From: Campylobacterota bacterium
GTDB taxonomy: Bacteria > Campylobacterota > Campylobacteria > Campylobacterales > SZUA-545
Length of the DNA: 7,285 nt
Direction: 5' to 3'
Assembly: GCA_003561815.1 (NCBI GenBank)
Contig: PWVP01000038.1
Span: 1-7,285 of the forward strand
The notes beneath the pieces are model-generated. The model was not told the DNA's origin and did no database searches. It worked only from the letters and a program-made list of their open reading frames with translations. Shown piece by piece: positions 1 to 7,285 of this stretch. Every line of letters starts with the position of its first letter. The stretch's first letter is position 1. A program made the position numbers and the translations under genes.

Positions 1-2
1 AT

Positions 3-1824
<1,822 letters not shown>

Positions 1825-1832
<8 letters not shown>

Positions 1833-4800
1833 CGCCGTTTTCCTTATAGACATTGATATCCAGGCCGAGCGCCTGCAGCTCTTTGGTTAACACAAAGAAG
1901 ATCTCCGGCACGCCGGAGGCGGGCATATTCTCGCCACGGGTGATCGCTTTATAGGTCTGCACCCGCCCTTCGGTATCATCCGATTTAACGGTGAGCATCT
2001 CTTTAAGGGTGTGCGCCGCACCGTAGGCCTCCAGTGCCCACACCTCCATCTCACCGAAACGCTGTCCACCAAAGAGCGCTTTACCGCCCACAGGCTGCTG
2101 CGTCACCAGAGAGTAAGGCCCGGTTGAACGCGCATGCGCCTTCTCATCGACCAGGTGGTGGAGCTTGAGGATATACATATAGCCCACATTGACCCGCTCT
2201 TTAAACTTCTCGCCGGTACGGCCGTCATAGAGCTCCATCTTGCCATCGGCATCGATCTTGGCCAGCTCAAAGAGCTTCTTAAACTCCTCCGTATCGACCC
2301 CCTCAAACACCGGGCTGGCAAAACGAACCCCTTTTGCCCAGTCGCGACCGTAACTGATGAGATCCTCATCACTCATCTGCTCGACCGCTTCGCGGGCCGC
2401 GCTCAGGCGGCTGGCTGAGGCGATGGCGATCATCTTTTCGCGAAGAGTCTTGATCCACTCACCGGTCTTGGCCTCAAAGATCTCTGCAATCTGTGCGCCC
2501 AGCTGCTTACCCACCAGCCCTAAGTGCACCTCCAGAATCTGACCGATATTCATCCGGCTGGGAACCCCTAGAGGGTTGAGTACAATCTCGATGCTCTGAC
2601 CATCGGCGGTGTAGGGCATATCCACCTCTGGAACGATGGTGGAGATGATCCCTTTGTTCCCGTGGCGGCCGGCCATCTTATCGCCCACTTTGAGCTTGCG
2701 CTTGGTGGCGACATAGACCTTCACCAGCTTCACCACGCCACTGGGCAGGATGTCATCCTTCTCCAGAATCGAGAGCTTCTCCTCAAAGTCCAGGCGCAGC
2801 TGCTCTTTTTCGCTTCTGAAGTGGGTTTTAATCTCCTCGAAGCGGCTTTGAGCCTCTTTCTCGTAGCTCTTAACCAGCGAGTTGAGGGCGAAGCGGTTGA
2901 TGGTCTCCAGTTCCGCTTTCTCGATCGTCGCCCCCTTCTTGTAGCTTTTGCCGCCCACCGTGGCATCCTCGGTCAGCTTCTGCTTGGCCAGGAAGTTGTT
3001 GATCTTTAGCATCTCTTCGCGATCGATCATCTGAAGCTTGTCGTGGTGCTCACGCTCGAGCTCCGCCTTCTGTGCTTCAAACTCCGCGATGGTGCGCTCA
3101 TCCTTCTCGTAGCCCTTTTTGGTGAAGATCTTCACATCGATCACCACCCCCTCCATGCTCTCAGGACAGTAGAGGGATTTGTTCACCACATGACCCGCCT
3201 TCTCACCGAAGATGGCGCGCAGCAGCCGCTCTTCGGGGGTGGGCTTAACCTCCCCTTTGGGGCTCACTTTGCCCACCAGAATCATGCCGGGCTTGACATA
3301 GGTGCCGATCTTGACAATCCCGCTCTCATCGAGGTGTTCAATATCCTCCTCTTTGACATTGGGCAGATCTTTGGTCACCTCTTCGATGCCGTGCTTGAGC
3401 TCACGGGCCTCCACCTCTTTTTCGTAGATGTGAACCGAGGTGAAGGTGTCCTTCCGAATCAGCTTATCGCTGACGACGATCGCATCCTCAAAGTTGTAGC
3501 CGTTCCAGGGCATAAAGGCGACGCGGACATTTTTGCCCAGCGCGAGCTCACCCTGATCCATGTTGGAGCCATCGGCCAGGATATCCCCCGCCTCAACGCA
3601 CTGCCCCTTTCGGACGACCGGGCGCTGATCGAAGTTGGAGTTCTGGTTGGTGCGCAGATACTTCTGGAGCGGATAGTGGTCGATAAACGCCCCACTCTCA
3701 TCCTCACCCAGAACATAGATGTTTTTAGAGTCCACCTTCTCCACAACACCCCCACGGCGGGCCTTGATCGACTGCCACGCATCGCGGGCGATGGTCTTCT
3801 CCATCCCGGTGCCCACCACCGGGGCATCGGTCCAGATGAGCGGAACCGCCTGCCGCTGCATGTTGGCACCCATGAGCGCACGGTTGGCGTCGTCATGCTC
3901 CAAAAAGGGGATAAGCCCTGCAGCCACACCGATCACCATCTTGGGCGAGAGATCGATCAGATCGATCTTCTCGCGCTCAAACATCATAATCTCCCCGTCA
4001 CGGCGCGCCTCGATTAGATCCTCGATAATCCGACCGTTCTCATCAAGCTCGGTAGTGGCCGGCGCGACGGTCAGCCCCTCCTCCTGGGTTGCGGTCAGAT
4101 CCACAATCTCATCGGTTACAACACCGTTAACCACCTTTTTATAGGGCGCCTGGATAAAGCCGAGATCGTTGACTTTGGCGTAGGTTGAAAGGGTGTTGAT
4201 CAGACCGATGTTCTGCCCCTCGGGCGTCTCAATCGGACAGATGCGGCCGTAGTGGGTCGGATGCACATCGCGCACCTCAAAGCCGGCGCGATCTTTGATC
4301 AGCCCCCCCTCACCGAGTGCTGAGAGGCGGCGCTTGTGGGTCACCTCTGAGAGCGGGTTGGTCTGATCCATAAACTGGCTGAGCTGACCGGTGGAGAAGA
4401 ACTCCAAAATGGTGGTGGTGATCAGCTTGGTGTTGATCAGATCGTGGGGCATCATCTCTTCGTAGTTTGAGAGAGTGGCGAGCTTGTCGCGAATCGCCTT
4501 TTGCATCTTGACCAGACCCTGATGCAGCTCATTGGAGAGAAGCTCACCGATGGCGCGGATCCGCTTGTTGCCCAGATGATCGCGGTCATCGATATGGCCC
4601 TGGCCATTCTTGACACGGATCAGATACATCACGGTGTTGATGATATCCTCCGGCGTCAAAACCGTCACATACTCAGGCACCTGGGTGCCGAGTTTGTGGT
4701 TCATCTTCATCCGGCCCACTTTGGTCAGATCGTAGCGCTCGGGATCGAAGAAGAGCTTATCGACAAACTCCTTGGCCGCCTCTTTGGTCACCGGCTCACC

Positions 4801-5964
4801 CGGACGCATCACTTTATAGATACGGATCGCGGCCAGATCGTTCTCATCCTCGATCTTCTCGGTCTGGCGCAGCAGCTTGAGCGACTCGTTGTCGAAGTTA
4901 AAGGCGTTGATGATCGCCTTATCCACACCCGGTGCCAGATCGTTGGCGATGGCGATCTCGCCTAGCCCCATCTCCAGCATCTTCTTGAGCTTGTTCTCAT
5001 CAAGCTGGGTTAGGGCATCGTAGATCACCTCGCCGCTATTGGGATCGATCACCGGCTCAGCCAGATGACGCTCGAGCAGGACATCGAGCGGATACTCCAC
5101 CAGCTCCAGCCCCTCCTCTTTAAGGCGTTTGGCTTTTGCGGCGGGAAGCCGTTTACCCGCGGGGACAATCACCTCACCCTTGGCATCTTTGAGATCGTAC
5201 TCGAGCCGACCGCTGTAAAGCTCCGGATCGAAGGGGACCAGAAAGCGGTTTTGCTGCATGGTGATGGACATGGTGGGGTAAAAGAGGCGGATAATATCCT
5301 GCTTGCTATAGCCCAACGCGCGAAAGAGGATCGTGACCGGCACTTTGCGGCGCTTGTTGATCCGCACATAGAGGGTGTCCTTCGCATCGTACTCGAAATA
5401 GAGCCAGCTGCCCCGATCGGGGATAATCTGGGAGGTGTAGATGAGCTTGTTGCTCACCGTACTGGACTCATCGACTTTAAAGATCACACCGGGGCTGCGG
5501 TGCAGCTGGTTGACCACCACCCGCTCCACGCCGTTAATAATAAAGCTGGTGCGATCGGTCATCAACGGCACTTCGCGGATATAGAGCGACTGCTCTTTGA
5601 TATCCTTGACGCCAACTACCTTGCCGGTCTTTTCGTCTTTTTCGTTTACCAGAAGGCGGACCTTGATTTTAAGGGGAACAGAGTAGGTCAGGCCCCGCTC
5701 CATGGACTCTCGGATCGTATATTTAGGCTTGCCAAACTCGCTACCCAGGTACTCTAAAGTAATATTATTGTGTTGATCATGGACAGGAAAAACCGATCGG
5801 AACACCCGCTCAATGCCGCTGTTTTCGCGGAGATCGCGGCCGATCATCAAAAAATCGTCATAACTGTTCTGTTGGAGCTGCAACAGGTTGGGGATGGGTA
5901 AAATCTGCGGAATCTTCGAGAAGTCAACCCGAAGTCGGTTTCCGGATTTGAGACTGTTTAACAT
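1825..5964 (-). CDS. rpoB: DNA-directed RNA polymerase subunit beta
   Basis: Complete 1379-residue beta subunit of RNA polymerase, close to the length I recall for Campylobacter and longer than E. coli (1342). Landmarks in order: N-terminal MLNSLKSGNRLRVDF; FIINGVERVVVNQLHRSPGV at 141-160; the rifampicin-pocket segment at about 530-550 with Gln530, Asp533, His543, Ser548 and Leu550 (E. coli Q513, D516, H526, S531, L533), all of the usual sensitive type; PIETPEGQNIGLI just after it; a long charged, probably coiled-coil insert at about 952-1070; GDKMAGRHGNKG at 1094-1105 with active-site lysines 1096 and 1104; and the C-terminal anchor motif MEVWALEAYGAAHTLKEML. The start ATG fits the family N-terminus and has GAGG 8 nt upstream. 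The gene follows rplL after a 140-bp gap containing a probable attenuator, and its TAA stop lies inside the first codons of rpoC. No frameshift or missing catalytic residue is seen. Confidence 0.99.
1841..1845 (-). promoter_or_regulatory. rpoC ribosome binding site inside the rpoB 3' end
   Basis: On the minus strand AAGGA lies 8 nt before the rpoC ATG, within the last codons of rpoB. The rpoB stop and rpoC start share the 8-nt string ATGAGTAA, so ribosomes finishing beta stop just past the beta' start. This is a layout that normally goes with translational coupling. The site supports ATG 1830-1832 as the rpoC start. The coupling itself is inferred. Confidence 0.75.
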
Positions 5965-5972
5965 CGGTACAA

Positions 5973-5976
5973 CCTC
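5973..5976 (-). promoter_or_regulatory. rpoB ribosome binding site
   Basis: The minus strand reads TGAGGT before TTGTACCG and the rpoB ATG, giving a GAGG core 8 nt from the start codon. It supports the start at 5964, which also matches the conserved beta N-terminus. An out-of-frame ATG overlaps the Shine-Dalgarno sequence (AATGAGG), but it does not extend any known product. Confidence 0.7.
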
Positions 5977-6052
5977 ATTTGGTGGGATGGATGCTCTTTA
6001 TGAGCTGGAGCGAACAGTGTCGCACTTAATTAAGAAGGGAAATCACAAACGC

Positions 6053-6082
6053 AAAAAGGGGAGAGCCGCCAAGACCCTCCCC
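6053..6082 (-). terminator. Probable transcription attenuator between rplL and rpoB
   Basis: Starting 22 nt after the rplL stop, the minus strand can form a 10-pair stem from 6082 to 6058. GGGGAGGGTC pairs with GGCTCTCCCC (eight Watson-Crick pairs and two G-U pairs) around a 5-nt loop TTGGC. TTTTT follows immediately, then GCG. This is the architecture of an intrinsic terminator. Because the essential rpoB and rpoC genes lie directly downstream without an obvious promoter, partial termination (attenuation) is more likely than a full stop; this would give more L10/L12 than beta/beta'. That role is known for the same interval in E. coli. The structure is read from the sequence; its efficiency is unknown. 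Confidence 0.75.
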
Positions 6083-6104
6083 AAAAGTCACAAAAGTTTG
6101 AAGC

Positions 6105-6485
6105 TTACTTCAGCTCAGCCTTAGCACCGGCCTCTTCGAGCTTCTTCTTCATCTCTTCTGCATCCGCCTTGGGAACGCCATTTTTAAGTTCAGTGGGGGC
6201 ACCCTCAACCGCATCTTTCGCCTCTTTCAGGCCCAGACCGGTGATTTCGCGAACCGCTTTAATCACATTGATCTTCTTATCGCCCACTTCGGTCAGAACA
6301 ACATCGAAATCGGTTTTCTCTTCGGCTGCCTCAGCGGCACCGCCGCCTGCTGCTGCGCCGCCTGCGACGACTGTGGGGGCTGCAGAGACACCGAAGTGCT
6401 CTTCAAACGCTTTAACCAGCTCGTTGAGCTCCAGTACAGACATGCTTTCGATATGCTTGAGAAGATCTTCTTTTGTAATTGCCAT
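6105..6485 (-). CDS. rplL: 50S ribosomal protein L7/L12
   Basis: A 126-residue L12, the multicopy stalk protein that binds translation GTPases at the large ribosomal subunit. The N-terminal dimerisation and L10-binding domain covers about residues 1-33 (MAITKEDLLKHIESMSVLEL). An Ala/Gly-rich flexible hinge lies at about 36-56. The globular C-terminal domain runs from about 57 to 126 and contains the factor-binding stretch INVIKAVREITGLGLKEAKD and ends in a Lys/Glu-rich helix. I chose ATG 6483-6485 because it matches the family N-terminus and has GAAAGG 6 nt upstream; a TTG 13 codons further upstream only adds non-family residues. It follows rplJ by 51 bp and precedes the attenuator. L12 is made in several copies per L10, so its initiation should be efficient. 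The length is normal and nothing is broken. Confidence 0.98.
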   Translation of the reverse strand: MAITKEDLLKHIESMSVLELNELVKAFEEHFGVSAAPTVVAGGAAAGGGAAEAAEEKTDFDVVLTEVGDKKINVIKAVREITGLGLKEAKDAVEGAPTELKNGVPKADAEEMKKKLEEAGAKAELK

Positions 6486-6491
6486 GTTTTG

Positions 6492-6497
6492 CCTTTC
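6492..6497 (-). promoter_or_regulatory. rplL ribosome binding site
   Basis: The minus strand carries GAAAGG 6 nt before the rplL ATG, inside an A-rich, probably unstructured stretch. It decides the start at 6485 over the in-frame TTG further upstream. The A-rich open context may help the high initiation rate L12 requires; that is inference. Confidence 0.7.
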
Positions 6498-6524
6498 GTT
6501 TTTTGACAGAGTAATTAAAATCAA

Positions 6525-6551
6525 GCCGCCGCAGCCCTACGCTGCTTCGGC
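6525..6551 (-). promoter_or_regulatory. Hairpin spanning the rplJ stop codon
   Basis: On the mRNA strand GCCG-AA-GCAGC pairs with GCTGC-GG-CGGC around the loop GTAGG. This gives two helices of 4 and 5 Watson-Crick pairs separated by a symmetric A/G internal loop. The rplJ TAG stop lies in the apical loop and first stem. TTGATTTTAATT follows, too interrupted for a good terminator. Possible roles are an mRNA stability or processing element, or a modulator of rplJ-rplL translation. The pairing is clear; function is not established. Confidence 0.45.
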
Positions 6552-7025
6552 CTCTTTTTTCTTGGCCAGGTTGTCCAGGCCGGTAACCATCCCGCGTAGG
6601 GGGGCTGTCCATACAGAGAGCAGCATTCCGATAAGCTCCTCTTTGGAGGGGAGTTTCGAGAGCGCTACGATATGCTCACCGCTGACCGCTTCGCCATCCA
6701 CATGGCCCTGCTTAATCACCAGCTTATCCTGATAGGTTTTGCTCATCTTGGCGATCGCTTTGGTCAGGCCCAGCGTGTCATCACCCCAGATAAAGATATT
6801 GGTATCTTTCAGGGTCATACCCTCTTTTTCCGCGGCCTTAAGCGCGAGGTTGGCCAGGGTGTTTTTCACCACCTGAACCCTCCCGCCAAGGGCGCGCACC
6901 TGCTCCCTTAGATCCTCAAGCTCGTTTACCGCCATCCCTTTATAGTCACACACCACAATGGCGTTTGAGGCTTTAAAGGTGGTCGATAGCGACTCGATGA
7001 TCTCTGCTTTTTCTACTCTAGTCAT
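6537..7025 (-). CDS. rplJ: 50S ribosomal protein L10
   Basis: A 162-residue L10, which anchors L12 dimers to the GTPase-centre region of 23S rRNA and, as an L10-L12 complex, represses its own mRNA in many bacteria. The N-terminal RNA-binding domain is recognisable: MTRVEKAEIIESLSTTFKAS, then AIVVCDYKGM at 22-31 and VVKNTLANLAL at 52-62. The middle contains TNIFIWGDDTLGLTKAIAK. The C-terminal part (ELIGMLLSVWTAPLRGMVTG, then a charged Lys/Glu/Ala tail) is the expected L12-binding helix region. Start ATG 7023-7025 has an excellent AAAGGAG Shine-Dalgarno 4 nt upstream. Upstream is a 92-nt leader with a candidate L10-binding structure; downstream is rplL. Length is typical of the family (E. coli 165), and the stop is TAG. 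Confidence 0.98.
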   Translation of the reverse strand: MTRVEKAEIIESLSTTFKASNAIVVCDYKGMAVNELEDLREQVRALGGRVQVVKNTLANLALKAAEKEGMTLKDTNIFIWGDDTLGLTKAIAKMSKTYQDKLVIKQGHVDGEAVSGEHIVALSKLPSKEELIGMLLSVWTAPLRGMVTGLDNLAKKKEAEAA

Positions 7026-7029
7026 TTAT

Positions 7030-7036
7030 CTCCTTT
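7030..7036 (-). promoter_or_regulatory. rplJ ribosome binding site
   Basis: AAAGGAG followed by ATAA and the rplJ ATG is the strongest Shine-Dalgarno in the window. It lies only 7 nt beyond the candidate L10-binding structure, so protein bound there could plausibly affect ribosome access. Confidence 0.8.
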
Positions 7037-7043
7037 CTGACTC

Positions 7044-7102
7044 ACTTCAAGCAGGCGGCGGGTTAGCCCGCCATTATGTTGAAACACCCACTCTCTTTAG
7101 TC
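7044..7102 (-). promoter_or_regulatory. Candidate L10 leader (ribosomal protein autoregulatory RNA)
   Basis: The rplA-rplJ gap folds on the mRNA strand into nested pairing. ACU at 7101-7099 pairs with AGU at 7046-7044. An asymmetric internal loop follows, AAAGAGA opposite UUGA. Then GUGGG at 7091-7087 pairs with CCUGC at 7055-7051, with two G-U pairs. Inside are a small UGU-UUCA-ACA hairpin, the single-stranded UAAU, and a perfect 6-bp hairpin GGCGGG-CUAA-CCCGCC at 7057-7072. From memory, L10 leaders share ACC-GAAGACA-GCAGGUG, UUAAU and CCUGC-CGA-GGU in this order around a kink-turn-like loop, which this resembles closely. The extra GC-rich hairpin is not part of the form I recall. No T-run follows, so it is not an intrinsic terminator. 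Position immediately before rplJ fits L10-L12 autoregulation. Confidence 0.6.
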
Positions 7103-7117
7103 TTGCAGAAATCAAAC

Positions 7118-7285
7118 CTACGCGCGCATCTCGATCAGCTCGTTGACATCCAGCATAATCGAGGGGCTCATGGTCAGACTCATGGCGGCCTTCTTCACAT
7201 AGCGCCCCTTGGCTGTGGCGGGCTTCATGCGATTGAGGGTTTTGATCAGCGCTTCGGCATTCTCCTGGAGCTTCTCAGTAGGGAA
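7118..7285 (-). CDS. rplA: 50S ribosomal protein L1 (C-terminal 55 residues; continues beyond right edge)
   Basis: The last 55 codons of L1, the stalk protein beside the ribosomal E site, which helps release deacylated tRNA and binds 23S rRNA. Recognised from FPTEKLQENAEALIKTLNRM followed by KPATAKGRYVKKAAMSLTMS, the C-terminal part of domain I that closes the L1 fold, and a tail ending LIEMRA before the TAG stop. The tail resembles Campylobacter L1 (KGRYMKSAALSLTMSP-type) more than E. coli. The start and about three quarters of the gene are outside the window. It precedes rplJ by 92 bp in the usual rplK-rplA-rplJ-rplL order. No terminator with a T-run lies after it, so read-through into rplJ is plausible. 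Confidence 0.95.
   Translation of the reverse strand, partial: FPTEKLQENAEALIKTLNRMKPATAKGRYVKKAAMSLTMSPSIMLDVNELIEMRA

Larger units (their letters stand above)
5965..6104 (-). other. rplL-rpoB intergenic region
   Basis: This 140-bp non-coding gap in transcription order contains, from the rplL side, a strong stem-loop with T-run (annotated separately), the 10-bp palindrome CTTAATTAAG at 6025-6034, a short hairpin GCTC-ATAAA-GAGC at 5993-6005, and the rpoB Shine-Dalgarno. No convincing -35/-10 pair is visible, so rpoB is probably transcribed by read-through from upstream. In E. coli the equivalent, larger gap holds an attenuator and an RNase III processing site; the attenuator counterpart is recognisable here. 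Confidence 0.7.

Noticed and set aside
3043..4017. 324-codon open frame on the plus strand opposite rpoB
   Set aside because: Mirror frame of highly conserved beta sequence, no family resemblance and no convincing ribosome binding site; a compositional shadow.
4321..4380. Possible rifampicin-resistance substitutions in RpoB
   Set aside because: The positions equivalent to E. coli Q513, D516, H526, S531 and L533 all carry the usual sensitive residues.
5065..5757. 230-codon open frame on the plus strand opposite the rpoB 5' half
   Set aside because: Same reason: antisense to conserved beta residues and no protein motif.
6025..6050. Possible rpoB promoter around TTAATTAAG in the rplL-rpoB gap
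   Set aside because: The AT-rich palindrome lacks a good TATAAT match and a spaced -35 partner; too weak to annotate without transcript data.
6105..6524. Longer rplL beginning at a TTG 13 codons upstream
   Set aside because: The added residues (MILITLSKNERQN) are not found in L12 proteins, and the ATG at 6485 has its own GAAAGG site and the family N-terminus.
6169..6732. 187-codon plus-strand frame crossing rplL and rplJ
   Set aside because: Low-complexity Ser/Ala/Pro product that mirrors the rplL hinge and crosses two real genes and their spacer.
7057..7072. GGCGGG-CUAA-CCCGCC hairpin as an intrinsic terminator of rplA
   Set aside because: The stem is perfect but no T-run follows on the minus strand (GCCTGCTTGAAG); it is better explained as part of the rplJ leader structure.

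Overview
This window is a housekeeping locus read entirely on the minus strand: the 3' end of rplA (ribosomal protein L1), then rplJ (L10), rplL (L7/L12), rpoB (RNA polymerase beta) and the 5' part of rpoC (RNA polymerase beta'). In transcription order this is L1-L10-L12-beta-beta', the classic bacterial ribosome/RNA polymerase cluster. rplA is cut by the right edge and rpoC by the left edge. No phage, IS, CRISPR, tRNA or accessory gene is visible.

The proteins point to Campylobacterota (formerly Epsilonproteobacteria). RpoB opens with MLNSLKSGNRLRVDFSKIP, is 1379 residues long, and reads very much like Campylobacter-type beta from memory. The RpoC N-terminus (INYRTLKPERDGLFCAKIFG, then a YECLCGKYKKMR zinc finger), the L1 tail (MKPATAKGRYVKKAAMSLTM) and L10 fit the same group. 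The base composition is GC-rich by eye, unlike AT-rich Campylobacter or Helicobacter, so a free-living higher-GC lineage (for example a sulfur- or hydrogen-oxidising vent or sediment relative) is more likely. Genus is not determined.

Layout from right to left: rplA tail (7118-7285); a 92-bp leader holding a candidate L10-binding RNA structure and a strong Shine-Dalgarno sequence; rplJ (6537-7025); a hairpin spanning the rplJ stop codon; a 51-bp spacer; rplL (6105-6485); a 140-bp spacer with a terminator-like hairpin and T-run, best read as an attenuator; rpoB (1825-5964); and rpoC, whose ATG overlaps the end of rpoB by 8 bp (partial, 3-1832).

The genes supply the L1 stalk, the L10-L12 stalk that recruits translation factors, and the two catalytic RNA polymerase subunits. 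The non-coding elements look suited to setting their unequal output: L10 autoregulation in the leader, termination or processing between rplL and rpoB, and translational coupling of beta' to beta. I found no undescribed system. The observations worth a second look are the three RNA structures and the rpoB/rpoC junction.
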